This document shows positions 24,912 to 36,690 of a DNA stretch of 64,000 nt, piece by piece; positions within the stretch are counted from its first letter, which is position 1, and the number at the start of each line of letters is the position of its first letter. Source of the DNA: Przewalskia tangutica. Taxonomy: Eukaryota; Streptophyta; Magnoliopsida; Solanales; Solanaceae. Below the pieces are notes generated by a model. The model was given only the letters and a program-made list of their open reading frames with translations. It was not told the origin of the DNA and searched no databases. Position numbers and translations under genes: made by a program. The stretch spans positions 68,539,794-68,603,793 of the forward strand of contig CM056733.1 of the NCBI GenBank assembly GCA_029844215.1. The letters run 5' to 3'.

Positions 24912-24916
24912 ACACT

Positions 24917-26182
24917 TGGTGGGCATAAAACTTCAGAACCTTCATTAATGGTATTCTCTTCACCCAATTCTCATCATATCACTTCTAGGTGTTTCTACAA
25001 TCCCATATAGATGTAATCAATATCATTCTTCATCACCCATAAGATAAATAATACCTTTAATCAATAATCAACAATTAATAACCCAAACTTATAATTGTTC
25101 ATACTTTTCTATCAAACCCATCAACTCATATCTCATGAACTTAGAGTCTATAATCATTAATACAAAGCTATAATCAATTAAAAGATGAAGGTTTTACCTT
25201 TTTGACGTTCAATTCTCTTAAATGAATGAGCATTTTCTATATTTCTATGATAAATTCCATCACTTAGGAAGCATTAAGATCAACAACCTAAAAGCTACAC
25301 AAGCAATCATGATACGCACGTTCAAAATTAAGCCTATGTCAATTCAACTATAGCATACTAAAATCTCACTTTTCAGATTTTGATTTAAACTCATTTAGAT
25401 AAACGAAAACCAATGGCCAATCAATTCTCATTCAATAACAACTAATTGAAAAGACCTTAATAGATGAAGAAGACAATGTAACTTTGCATTAGTTCATGAT
25501 AGACGTTCGACTAATTTAATTGAAATACCTAATAGAAGAATTAGCTCATAGTCATTCTAAGATAATACAATAAACTGAAAATTAACATAAATATAATTCA
25601 AGACAAGGAAAAAAAACTATAGGAATTGTTCTCCAATGGCTCCCCAAGGTTCCAAGACTTATTTCTCTCTTTTCCTCCTCTATATTGGCTCCCCCACTTC
25701 TGAAATTGCCTTCTCTATCCTTTTAAAGCAACCCTAATTTTTTCCTTTGAAAAGACCTTTTTGCCCTTGTGAAAACTGAGTTCTCATAATCCGTAAAGAC
25801 ACAAGCGTTGCGGCTCATTTACAAATTTCAATAAGCATTGCGGCGCAGTCCAGAGAGTGTTGTGGCACTTCCGCTCCAGAATCGTTGTTTCTGTGGAACC
25901 TCAGTATCACAACTCTATAGTAGGTGCCGCAACTCATTTGTCATTTTCTTATCCAAGATATATTCAATTGCATCACGAACTTCCCAGGACTTCCCTGAAT
26001 CATTTATTTGACTAAACCAACATATTTATCCTCAATATCCTTTTATTCTCTCTAAATTTGCCTCTCCTCCATTCTATATCGCTTTATGCTGAAAAAACAA
26101 AACAAAAACAAGCGTAACACGGTACAAAACAACTTAAAGACTAACACAAGACTTCTAAAGCACACTCTAAAATAGTACTCAA
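24917..26182. other. Unassigned AT-rich DNA, possibly part of a chromovirus LTR
   Basis: No gene is seen. It starts after ACACT with TGGTGGGCATAAAACTTC and ends where the G2 protease/RT boundary begins. If 1-507 and 24911 are the two ends of one insertion, this stretch and the reverse of 513-1780 were once continuous, making it the other half of the G1 LTR. That is inference; no internal repeat proves it. Confidence 0.35.
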
Positions 26183-26740
26183 ACAGAATTAACACCAGGA
26201 AGATCTCCAAGAAATACCTTTAGAAACTCACTAACATTTGGTACTGACGGTAGAGTTGGGATTGGAGAGTTTGTATCCCTGACTCGAATTAGGTGATAAA
26301 TGTACCCCTTAGATATCATCTTTCTGACCTTAGAATAGGAAATAAACCTACCCATTGGCACCATTACATCACCCTTCCATTATAGAACTGGTTCACCAAT
26401 AAATTCGAAATTCATTATTTTGGTTCTACATCCTACTGTGGCATAACATGACGACAACCAATTCATGCCAATGATCACATCAAACTCTACCATCTCTAAC
26501 TCTACTAAATCCGCTACAATAATGTGGTGATACACTCTAACTGGGAAACCTTTATACATACGCCTATCTATACCTAACTCTCCAACTGGAGTGAACATGG
26601 CTCATGTAATTTTTTGGTTCTATACCAAATTTATTAGAAATAAATAGGGTTATATAAGATATGATGGATCCTGAATCTATGAAGGCATAAACATCAAAAG
26701 TGAAGATTGTTAGCATACCTGTAACAATATATGTACGAGC
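26183..26740 (-). pseudogene. Protease remnant of chromovirus G2
   Basis: On the minus strand the order is a TPVGELGIDRRMYKGFPVRVYHH-like stretch, VVADLVELEMVEFD, IIGMNWLSSCYATVGC, then SYSKVRKMISKGYIYHLIRVRD and FLKVFLGDLPGV, which is the protease end and RT start. It matches G1 at 3430-3860 and stops exactly at the RT start at about 26183. Several stops and frame changes are present. Confidence 0.75.
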
Positions 26741-27806
26741 TTATGTGTCCTGATGACTTGCTTGTGCACATAAGTGATTCTGACCTCTGCCCATATTACT
26801 GAATTTTGCTGCACCATGCCTTGCTTAGGCTTATTATGAGGAACTGCTAAATTTGTGGACAAAGCCACGTGCTTCGGTTAGGATTCGCCTTTGGGAATAA
26901 AATGAATCGATATGCCTTTCATGTCTTATGTTATCGCCGCTGTTGATGGTCAAATCCAGTAGGAATATCAGGAATAGTATGATCTAGCGAATATTCTGCC
27001 TTGCTGATGGAAAATCCCTCAAAAAGTGACCATGTTGACCACACCCAAAGCAACCATACATGCCTGATCGATACATCCCTAAGTGTTTCTTACCACACAT
27101 GTTGCAAGTAGGGTGCTGGAAACCCCTATGGCCCACGCTGACCCATGTCTGTGAGCATGCTTCTCTAAAGTTCTGACCTTTCTAATTAAACTTAGATTTC
27201 AGGACTGGGGTGCTTCCTGTAGAGGGAGCAAATCCAAATGACCTATTTTGAAGAATCAATGATTTCCACCTCCCTGAGATCCTCTCTAATTAAAGTTGCC
27301 TACAGACTTATCTCTTTTATTAAATTCCTCATCTTTCTCTTTCTGAAGTGCTTCTTCCCCCTTCATTCTACTCACGTTGCATTGTACAAATGCAATTATT
27401 TCTGTAATAGTAATTTTTATATTCTGAGCAACAATTTTAGTATCACCGAACAAATGGGGGTCAAGACCCCACATAAAGCACCTAACTCTGGTCCTCATAT
27501 CCGAAACTATGTCTGGAGCATACTTAGCCAAAGAAACAAAGTTGAGGTAGTACTCATTCACATTCCTACCATTCTTCTTGTGATTATCTAATTCGAAGGC
27601 CTTTGCCTCCCTGACCTCTAACGGTTGGAAGCGTTCAATGAAAGCATATGCAAATTCATCGCATATCGCATGAGGTGTACCTTCCCCTCGAGACTATTCC
27701 CATGACTTATACCGAACACTAGCAACATCCTTCAACTGATAATCTCCCAACTCTGTTGCCTCTATCTCAGTAGCATTAATTACACAAAACATCTTTTGAA
27801 GGTCGT
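26741..27806 (-). pseudogene. gag: Gag remnant of chromovirus G2
   Basis: The stretch 27561-27286 (NEYYLNFVSLAKYAPDIV, DPHLFGDTKIVAQN, EEALQKEKDEEFNKR) is clearly the same capsid region as G1 2601-2918. Zinc-knuckle remnants (CNMCGKKHLGMYRSG-like, and CFGCGQHGHF on the second) lie at about 27020-27110. Athila-E interrupts it at 27806/53885, within a segment that in G1 reads continuously at about 2350-2365. Confidence 0.75.
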
Positions 27807-29041
27807 TGATGCGTGATTTATGCACACACTAACACAAGTGCACGTGTCGTGTCAAGTAATATAGTCTAGAAGACCGAGTTATCGTCCTCAGGGATTAGTG
27901 TTCAATGCTCAAATTCTATTCTATGGTATCTATTTGGTAACCGATGATTGATAAGTTATTTATGACTATAATTATGAAAGCTAATTAAACTACGTTGTTT
28001 TACTTCAGTAATGGTGGAAATAGGGCTTCCAAATCTCCTCAACTATCCGCTTAACTTACTTATTAATGCAATTAATTATGGTTCTTCTTCTGTTTTGAGA
28101 TAGCGGGTTAGCTAAGCCGTTTTATACTCCTGTTAAGGTAATATAAACGCTCAACCCCAATATAGAACCTTTCTACCTTTCGGTGATAAGATTGATTATA
28201 AAGGAGGATTAAGACCAATAACCTATTAATACTACACAAGTATCGGGGTACTTTCGTCCACGATTTAACCTATGTTTATTCAACTATAGCATATTCACAA
28301 TCTCCCATTTCGGCTTTCGATTAGAAATCATATGGATTATGATAATTAGTGGTCAATTAATTACCAAGCAATCAAGACAAATATTGAATAAATCTCAACA
28401 ACAACAAGAAGAACCAGAACTGCATTAATTCATAAAGATAAGTTTCAAGTGAATTGACATGGAAAGCCCTAGATTAAGTTAGTTCCTAGCCATAGACATG
28501 ACAAGAACTAAATTAATATCCAACATAAACTGTAAAGAAATAAAACAAGAAACAAGAAATTACTAAGAATAGGTCTCCAATCTTGATCTCCAAAAGTTGT
28601 GTGACTTGGCAAGAAGAGGAACCCTTAAACCTGACCTAAAGGCTGCTTTTTATAGCCTCCAAAACATGATGCAGGTTTTCCTTCAGGCCTTGGCCCATTG
28701 TCATTCGAATTTGCCAATTTTTCCGCCTCGACGCCGCGACCAGAATCAGCTGGCGCGCCGAACTCATGTAGCTCTCTGAATATTGGGAGCCATGGCGCTC
28801 GACCTGCCGCTCGAGGCTCATGGCCGCCTGTTTTGTGCCCGGTTCGCCAACTTTCTCGCTTTTTGAGCTCTGAAACCTCTGTTTATGCCCCCTTTTTGCT
28901 CCTTTTCCGCCAATGAGCCACTTTAAACCAATATGACTCAAAAGAAAGAGAATCTATCCTAAGACGACATGTATTTGTACAAAAATGGACAAAAGACTAA
29001 CTAAAAATGACTCAAAAAGTGTATATAAAATACACCGATCA
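27807..29041 (-). repeat. 3' LTR of Athila-E
   Basis: About 1.24 kb. On the minus strand it starts TGATCGGTGTATTTTATATA and ends CACGCATCA. It holds a GC-rich block at about 28722-28835 and a minus-strand TATA (CTATAAAAAGC) at about 28647-28657. It matches 52634-53879. Confidence 0.9.
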
Positions 29042-29081
29042 AACACCCCTAAACTTAACCTTTGCTCGCCCTCGAGCAAAG
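29042..29081 (-). promoter_or_regulatory. Hairpin plus polypurine tract of Athila-E
   Basis: On the minus strand the stem CTTTGCTCG/CGAGCAAAG with loop AGGG (29060-29081) is followed by GTTAAGTTTAGGGGTGTT and then the LTR start. The arms equal those of Athila-I and differ from Athila-B by one compensated pair. Confidence 0.8.
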
Positions 29082-30215
29082 ATCAAAAGGAAGAAATAAA
29101 GACACAAGGAAAAAGAAAATAGAATGACTCAAAGACATTAATCACTTTGCTGCATCACTGTTACTTAGAAAAGCATGAATATTAGCCAAATAATATGCAT
29201 GAACATATAGCATGAATTTTTAGCATTCTAAACACATCAAGCTAGATATTTCGCAAACTCACTTTAATCATGCTTAATGGAAGTAAGAATACTGAATTAT
29301 GCATGTCAATTTCAAAATCCTATGACATGTTTACTTGTTATTCTCCACTAATCATGGATACACATGTAAGAGATCTTCAGGACTTTTTAGGGTTGTAATG
29401 TAGGCTTAGGCATGAGTAGGTAAAAATAGGCATTTAGGCTCATTTTATGTACCATAAGCTCTTTTGCTTTTCAATTCTTCCTTTTTCTTTTGATTTTCTT
29501 TCTTCACTTCATATCTATCTTTCCCCTCTTTTGTTTTGAGAGAGTGAAGTGTATTATGAATAACAGACACCCCCAAACTTAGGCTTTTGCCTATTTCTCA
29601 TTACTTTTTTATTGGGGTGCATCAAAATTGTTCACTCTTTTTGTCTCTTTTTTTAACACTTTCTATTCCAATCATTTCACATTTTCACTTATGGCACAAG
29701 TGTGGAATTATAGGGTGTCAAAGAAAAAGTTTAATTTTTAGGCTCAAAGGGGCTGACTAGGGATATTTTGAATGTCAGGGATAGGTAAAAGTGGTAAGAA
29801 AGGCTAACAAAGAAATGCCTGAGTCATCTCCCTAACATGCATATCCTAACTATTTCGCCTCAAATAGCAAGCAATCATACACATAGGTTTAATCATTTAA
29901 CAATGCACAAATCAAGCAAGATACCCCAAATAGACAGATTTCATGAGTTTTTGGCATATCTAACCTAAGTGTTTATATGGTTGCTTCTAATTACATTACA
30001 TTATTCAACCTTATTTCACTAGGCGATTCCAGTAACTACAACATGCATGATCTAAAATTATGACTCAAAAATACACAAAAAAAATCAAAAGACTCAAAAA
30101 CACTAAGACAAATAAGACATAAATAAAACACCCCCCAAACTTAAATCACACATTGTCCCCAATGTGTGCAATACTAAAAGAAATAAAAGAAAACATGACA
30201 ACTTACAGACTTGGT
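29082..30215 (-). other. Non-coding 3' region of Athila-E
   Basis: It contains the further polypurine-tract-like motifs on the minus strand at about 29569-29583 (CCTAAGTTTGGGGGTG) and 30129-30144 (TTTAAGTTTGGGGGGTG) and the hairpin ACACATTG-TCCC-CAATGTGT (plus-strand reading) at 30148-30167. No protein is recognisable. Confidence 0.7.
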
Positions 30216-31371
30216 TTAAAGTGGTGGCGGTGGCGGCGGATAATGCATGGACCACTGGTTGAACAAGGAACTCATCTCATCAAATCTTTGGTGCAACTGT
30301 TGTTGCTCCTGCCTCAGTTCTTGTTGACCTTGTATCATTATGTCAAAGCTCTGCATCATCCTCCTCTGGTTCATGAGCAACTGCTCCTTTATAGGCACTG
30401 GAGGTTCTGATTCTGGCGTTCTTTGTTGGTCGCTTCGCCTCATCCGAGCCTGCCTCGTGCTCATCTTCATCCATGGCGCCTCTGCCGGTGCCTTCTTGGT
30501 GTTGGTCTCCTTGGCTCTTCTTTGGAGGGATTGGGTCTGGGAAGGAATGCACTATCCCATATGACACAGGAAGTTGGACTTTCTCATATGTATCAGTGGG
30601 CAAGGTTGGGACCCCATGTCTGGAGCATAAGCTGCTAATAAGTGAGCCATGTCCCAACCCACTTGTCGTTACCAACCTGCTGGTTTCTCCAATGTTTTGC
30701 ACTATTTCCTTCCCAACATCAATCGTCTTCCCTGACATGATTCCATATATCAATTTTATTCTGTCTGCTGGCACTCTGGTAAAGTGCATCGATGGAATTA
30801 AGTGGGCACTGACGAAATACAACCAACCCTTGGCTGTTTTGTTGAACTGACATCTGCTCAGTCCTCTTGATCCATTTCTGGCAATATCATACTCAGCCCC
30901 AGGGTAACTTACTGTGCTTGCGACGACATCCCAGTAGATGTTGTTGGTGTCTCTAGACCACGTTCTGAAATAACTCCGATCATCACCTCTTTCTTCAACA
31001 TCAGTTGTTTTTAATAGCACATTCACCACTTCTGCCATCACAGGCACATACCGTCCCCTCACAAAGCATCTATCATCCACCCTCTCAAGAAAGTTAGCAT
31101 AAAATTCTCTCACCATCACTGTGTTCTGCGGTGCTATTCTTTCTGGGTTAACAAATCTCTTCCACCCCATAACCTCTATCATCGCCCGAATAGGCTCATA
31201 AGCATGTCCCTCCTCAAATGACTCCCTTTGGTAATCCATTCCTCTTTCAGGGATCAAGGGCCTAGTACTAAGTTTTTGATATCTATCCTCCGCTTTTTGG
31301 CTGACAAACCTAGTAGTATCATATTGAGGGGCGGAGGTGGATGTGGAAGCTCTCCTCTTCTTGGCAGACAT
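30216..31371 (-). pseudogene. Third ORF of Athila-E, putative plant transposon domain, one frameshift
   Basis: From the ATG at 31371 (MSAKKRRASTSTSAPQYD) a frame of about 342 residues runs to 30343; the longer reading from 31410 adds 13 residues and is less likely. Residues about 25-200 (RPLIPERGMDYQ, MIEVMGWKRFV, MVREFYANF, VRGRYVPV) resemble the domain named putative plant transposon protein (PF20167), found in many plant Ty3 elements. The natural C-terminus seems to be in another frame (30470-30216): QLLMNQRRMMQSFDIMIQGQ, a Gln-rich coiled coil and a short Pro run. A frameshift near 30350-30470 therefore separates them. Function is unknown; it occupies the place of the env-like ORF of Athila. 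It is almost intact. Confidence 0.65.
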
Positions 31372-32389
31372 TTTTAGATAACTTCGGCAGCGTTTCCTTT
31401 GTTTCAACAATATTACCCAATACTATCAATTAATAATCAACAGCTACAACACTCATCAACCCCCACACTTCACTCAAAGCTCCGGTATATACCCCACGCT
31501 TTACTTCGTATAATCTTCCTCGAAATCTCACACCTAACCTCAACAACCCCACACACCTTCCACAGATAAAGCACCTCTTCAAACCTACTACCTCCTCTGA
31601 TTATATTGAAGATTTCAAGAAAAGATAAAAGTTACCTTGGACGGTGTTCTTCAAGATTTTCTTACTCCTAATGATGTTTTGAGGCAATGGGATGTGGATT
31701 GTTGTTTAGGATGGTTAAGGGTTTAAGGAATTTAAGAACTTTGGTTGTGATTGGGTTTAGTTTATGGAAGATTTTTAGGTAAAAGGGTAAACTTTCGTGG
31801 GTTTTGGGGAGAGGGAAGGTTTGGGTTTTGAATTGGAGAGAGGAAAATCGGATTTAGGGCTCCTTTAACTTCAGGATTTCCGTCGCGGCGCGCTGCCCCG
31901 GCACCGCGGCGCCTAACTTCGCAATCCTTCAACTTCCCAGCCGTGGCGCTCATTTAGCGCGCGCCCAAACTTCATAATTTTTCTGGACTTTTGACGCCGC
32001 GCCTGCATTCAGCCACGCTGAATCTTCGCGCTTTTCTAATCTTTTTGGCGTCGCGGCCTGCTCACGTGCACCGAGCCAATTTTCTTTTGGTTTCTTTTTA
32101 GTTTTCATCCTCCAAATTCTTGGCTCTGCACCTGTCATCACAACATATAAACAATACCTCCGTGAGACTGTTCTAAGTAAAACCTAAACTGCATTAAATT
32201 GAATAAATTAAAATAACCTTGGGTTGCCTCCCAAGTAGCGCTGTCTTTAACGTCTTTTTAGCCTGACGCAAGTTCTTTAATCAAGAGGCGTGGGGTAGAT
32301 TAACCCCACAGCCTATCCATTTCATCAACATTTTCCGCTTTCTCCTTCTGTTTTTCTTTTCCTTTTTAATTTCAAGAGGAGGTTTTGCA
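31372..32389 (-). other. Non-coding spacer of Athila-E between protease and third ORF
   Basis: On the minus strand the order is the block GACGTTAAAGACAGCGCT plus GGGAGGCAACCCAA (about 32220-32258), a splice-acceptor-like GTGATGACAG near 32138, and GC-rich islands at 31870-32090. The order matches B and I, supporting a conserved leader for the third ORF. Confidence 0.65.
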
Positions 32390-33235
32390 TTACTTACCTG
32401 TTTTGGCGGGCTTATTTCCCTTGCTGTGGTTTGCGAGCTCAACCGATGTGCTGACAGTGCTAATTGCAAAGCACTTGCTCATGACCGGAGGTTCAATGAT
32501 GTGTTTGAACACTTTGAACACCATTTCTTCACTCTCCACTCTAAGTGTCAGCTCACCCTTCTCCACATCAATTAGGGCTCTCCCGATTGCTAAAAATGGT
32601 CTTTCCAATATGATTGGGATCTCATCATCTTCCTCCATATCCAGGATGAGGAAGTCCGCAGGAAAGAAGAACTTTCCCACCTTAACTAAGACATCTTCAA
32701 TCTTTCCCCTGGGATGCACCACCGTTCTATCTGCTAACTGCAAGCTCACAGTGGCTGGTTTGGCCTCACCCAACCCCAACTTCTTAAAAACAGACAAGGG
32801 CATAAGATTTATGCTAGCCCCAAAGTCACAAAGGGCCCTATTACATGTAACCCTGCCAACTGTGCAAGGCAATGTGAAGCTCCCTGGATCCTTGAGTTTA
32901 GGGGGCAATTTCTTCTGCAAAATGGCACTACATTCCTCTGTCAGTGCCACCATCTCATACTCCGCCAACTTCTTCTTCTTCCCAAGAATTTCCTTCATGA
33001 ATTTAAAGTAAGTAGGCATTTGCTCCAATGCCTCAATGAACAAAATTTTGATGTGTAACTTTCTGAATATATCCAAAAACTTGGAGAATTGCTTATCAAC
33101 CACTTTCTTTTGCAACCTATGCGGGAAAGGAATCCTCTCATTGTGCTCCTTTACTGGGACTTTTGGAGCTTTCTCTAATACTGGGCGGTCTTCATTAGCC
33201 CTCTCCCTCTCTGCATCTACTCTCTGTTCAACCAC
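32390..33235 (-). CDS. Gag C-terminus and retropepsin-like aspartic protease of Athila-E
   Basis: An open frame of 281 residues. Residues 1-110 are the Athila gag-protease linker (RIPFPHRLQKK, KQFSKFLDIFRKL, TEECSAILQKKLPPKL). The protease begins near residue 120; the active-site block ALCDFGASINLMPLSVF is at 134-150, with catalytic Asp 137. The canonical D-S/T-G is D-F-G here; D-L-G is common in Athila. The later block PIILERPFLAIGRALID (207-223) has Glu for the usual Gly in ILGRPFL, which may weaken it. The frame is really a continuation of gag upstream (33236-33848), so the Met at 33235 is not a true start. The enzyme would process the gag polyprotein. It ends at a stop with no RT beyond. 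Confidence 0.75.
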   Translation of the reverse strand: MVEQRVDAERERANEDRPVLEKAPKVPVKEHNERIPFPHRLQKKVVDKQFSKFLDIFRKLHIKILFIEALEQMPTYFKFMKEILGKKKKLAEYEMVALTEECSAILQKKLPPKLKDPGSFTLPCTVGRVTCNRALCDFGASINLMPLSVFKKLGLGEAKPATVSLQLADRTVVHPRGKIEDVLVKVGKFFFPADFLILDMEEDDEIPIILERPFLAIGRALIDVEKGELTLRVESEEMVFKVFKHIIEPPVMSKCFAISTVSTSVELANHSKGNKPAKTGK

Positions 33236-33440
33236 AGTAGGTGTAAGCTTTCACTGCTTTCCACTCTTCACCGCACCGCTGCACCGCTTCTCGGTTCATC
33301 TCAGACGGGCAAAGTGCCCTGTGGTCTGTTGTTTGCCATCTTCGCTAGTTGCCCCACCTGTGTCTCCAAATTCCTGATAGAGGATCTAGTCTCTGCCATA
33401 AACTGAGTTTGTGAGTTGGTGAGTGTCAACAGGGCTGCTC

Positions 33441-33848
33441 TCAACTCATCTGGCTTCTCTTGTTGAGCAGGTGCACTGAATTGTTGTGAAGATGAGGCCT
33501 GAGTGAATGGTTGCTGATTTTGGTACTGGCCTCTAAATTGGTTCTGCTGCCCTTGATCACCCCTCCATGAAAAGTTAAGGTGATTCCTCTACCCTGGATT
33601 GTAGGTATTTGAGTAAGGGTTGTTCTGGGGCCTCTGATAATTCCATACTGCTTGGCATTCTGCTTGCTCGATCGAGCTGTTGTTAGGATCAGCTGATGGG
33701 CACCTATCAAAGGTATGTGGACCTCCACACATCTCACAGCTTAATGACATTTGGACTGCATTCACTGACACTGTGTTTTGTTGTAGTTGCTTGGTCAGGA
33801 GAGCAACTTGTGCATTTAGTGATGTGATGACATCAATCTCATGGACTC
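33441..33848 (-). pseudogene. gag: Gag central part of Athila-E after the Tekay-F insertion
   Basis: It continues the gag frame from the other side of Tekay-F: a leucine/glutamine coil (VALLTKQLQQN), then the intact knuckle CEMCGGPHTFDRC (CX2CX3HX4C) at about 33735, then QAVWNYQRPQNN. A frame change follows the knuckle, and 33441-33589 is readable in a second frame. Target duplication GACTC is at 33844-33848. Confidence 0.75.
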
Positions 33849-34754
33849 TGTCACGACCCGACCCCGGGACCGCGACTGGTGCCCTACCTGGGCACCCTTA
33901 AAGGTATACATCAGAGAAAATCAGCGGAACATACTTGAAACTTATTAATAAAACATCGGAAGTAAAACAACAGGTTAGCCGATAGGGCTACCTTCCTGAA
34001 CATATATAAATACAACCGAAGCAGTTGCCTCATTTCTTTTACAAACTGACCCACAAAATGTGAATACAGACCTCTAGGAATAACAACTGAACAACTGTGG
34101 CGGGACAAGGCCCCGCCGTACCCCTGAATATACATAGCCACGACAACTCCGGAACATTGGAGCCATCTCAAAATGCTGAACCAGGATCCTAAGCTCGCGG
34201 ATCCATAGCGTAATACCTAAACTGCGGACATTTAACGCAGCCCCGAAGAAGTCAGATAACAACAGTACGAATATGGAACAGAAATAACGTCTGATAAGCG
34301 GATCATAACCGTACAAAAGAATGACAAGGACAAGTATAAAAATACATACCAGATCCTGCCGTGTCATTACCACTTATGAACTTAATCGTACATTAATCAT
34401 TCTTTTCCTTCTTTCAATAGGAATTAACATCATATTCTTACATACATACTTAAGAATTCAATCAAGTTTTTCCACATAACTTACATCAATATCTTTTTCC
34501 ATTCCATTAAGAGTTATAGTCATATCTTACGTACTTACTTAGGAGAAGTCATTAAGTTCATTTCTGTCTAACTTACTTATCTTTCATAACATAGTCCGGC
34601 CCACTACGGAGGGACACATATACTACCCGGCCCAAACTGGGACGCGATCAGTCACACCAATATCAAAGCATGCCCGTGGAATCCCCCATCACTGTCGACA
34701 GCTAAAAGTGTAACACATAACCATGGGTCTCACGCCCATAATATCAATCAAAAC

Positions 34755-35110
34755 AGGTGGTATAACGTCTGGGGGCTTGCCCCTCATTTATACTCTTACC
34801 TCGAGAAGGTGGTAAGCGGGGTATAACGTCTGGGGGCTTGCCCCTCATTTATACTCTTACCCTGGAGAAGGTGGTAAAGCAGGGGGTATAACGTCTTGGG
34901 GCTTGCCCCTCATTTATACTCTTACCCTGGAGAAGGTGGTATAACGTCTTGGGGCTTGCCCCTCATTTATACTCTTACCCTATCTCGACGGTCGTCAAGT
35001 AACACATAAAGCGGTGTGGTACAGTCTTGGGATTTACCCTCACTTATACTCTTACCGGAGAAGGTGGTATAACGTCTTGGGGCTTGCCTCATTTATACTC
35101 TTACCCTAAC
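34755..35110 (-). repeat. LTR tandem array around GGTATAACGTCTTGGGG
   Basis: About six units of 45-70 bases containing TATAACGTCTTGGGGCTTGC and CTCATTTATACTCTTACC. The sister array at 48636-48925 has about five units, so copy number differs between the two LTRs of one element. Confidence 0.85.
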
Positions 35111-36461
35111 TCAACCTACCATCATACATAATATAAGCACTACCGACTTATCATACATAACATAAGCACTACCGCTTATCGCATAATATAAGCAAGTTAA
35201 GAAATCCCCTAACTTCTTATTAGCTTGTTCATATACACTCTCATTTTTGTTTACTTAAGGCACTAACATGTCATTATAAAATCCGAATTTAACCCAACGT
35301 ACTACGTGCCTCTACTCCTTTAAAATGATTCTCTTTCAAATAAAACTTCCAAGATACTAATAACCGTAGTATCAAGTCATATCTACTTTTCACGACAAGT
35401 CACAATACTTTTTAAAAATACATTTATAGGCTTCTAAATCTAGTGACTTCTTTCTTTGAAACCTAAAGCAATTGGTACCTTTAAAACAATTTGCCCTTCT
35501 TTATTTCAAATCATTTCTTTGCTTACTTTCTTCAAGAAAACCATTCTTTTAAATCTTCCATAAAGTTGTTATAACCAACTTCCCATAAAGCCGTTATAAC
35601 TCTTTATTTCTTAGACAAATACATTCATTTGATAACCAAGAAACTTATACTTTCAATTCAAATCGCATAGCTTTCAAAATACTTCAAGTCTCTTAACTTT
35701 TAGGAACGCAAGTTTCTTAACCTTTTAACACTTTGAGGTCCATAGTCTTAAAACTTCATACGTAAATCCTTATAAATTAAGTAACATATACTTGGTGCGG
35801 TGTGAATAAGTTATACTTATTTATAACTATCTTAATCAAGTAGCCATGATCTAGAAAATGTAATACAATTTTGTCGTATCTTAGCTTCTATGCAGATGGA
35901 GAATTCTACTTGTTTTAACATAAGTAATGTCATTACATTTTCCTTTATTAACGCTGCAATGGCTTGTTCGATACTTATTCTCATTTGTTCCGTAAATTAG
36001 CCAAGTCAACTGGCTCCAAATACCACTAACGACTCTTACCAACATCCCCCATAAGACTTGGTAAGAACTTAGGATAACTTAGACATAACCTTTACGTAGA
36101 GTAAATCAACATACATACCTCTTAACTTCTAAGAGTAGAAGGAATCATGAAATAGTACTACACGTATATTCCATACATAGAATCATGTCAAAAGAAGGAA
36201 GAGGTTCACATACCTCGCGACGATTGTCGACAAGTAGCAAGATGCTCCAAAGTACTTCAACCTTGAGCTATCACAATCTTCCAGTAGGATACGCTATACT
36301 TAGTTCTTCAACCTATCATGGTCACAATACGTCCATTAACCTCTTACTTCAAACGTAGAATATTCTAAGTGCTAAGTCGCCAATTTCTACGGAAAATCGG
36401 ACAGCACCTCCTTTGTTTCTACTCACTTTGCCACCTTTTTCAAGGTCGATTACAATAACCA

Positions 36462-36690
36462 GACAACCCCAATTGGCTCACAATTAAGTAGAAGATAGTC
36501 CAATACAAATGACTAACTAAACAGCCCCAATTGGCTCACAATTAAATAGAAAATAGTCCAATACAAATGACTAACTAAACAGCCCCAATTGGCTCACAAT
36601 TAAATAGAAAATAGTCCAATACAAATGACTAACTAAACAACCCCAATTGGCTCACAATTAAATAGAAAATAGTCCAATACAAATGACTAA
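36462..36690 (-). repeat. 58-bp minisatellite in the Tekay-F 3' LTR
   Basis: Four copies of a unit with CCCCAATTGGCTCACAATTA and AATAGTCCAATACAAATGAC. The sister array is at 50282-50509. Confidence 0.9.

Noticed and set aside
30343..31410. The longest ORF as a host gene
   Set aside because: It lies between the protease and polypurine tract of Athila-E, in element orientation, and resembles a transposon-associated domain.
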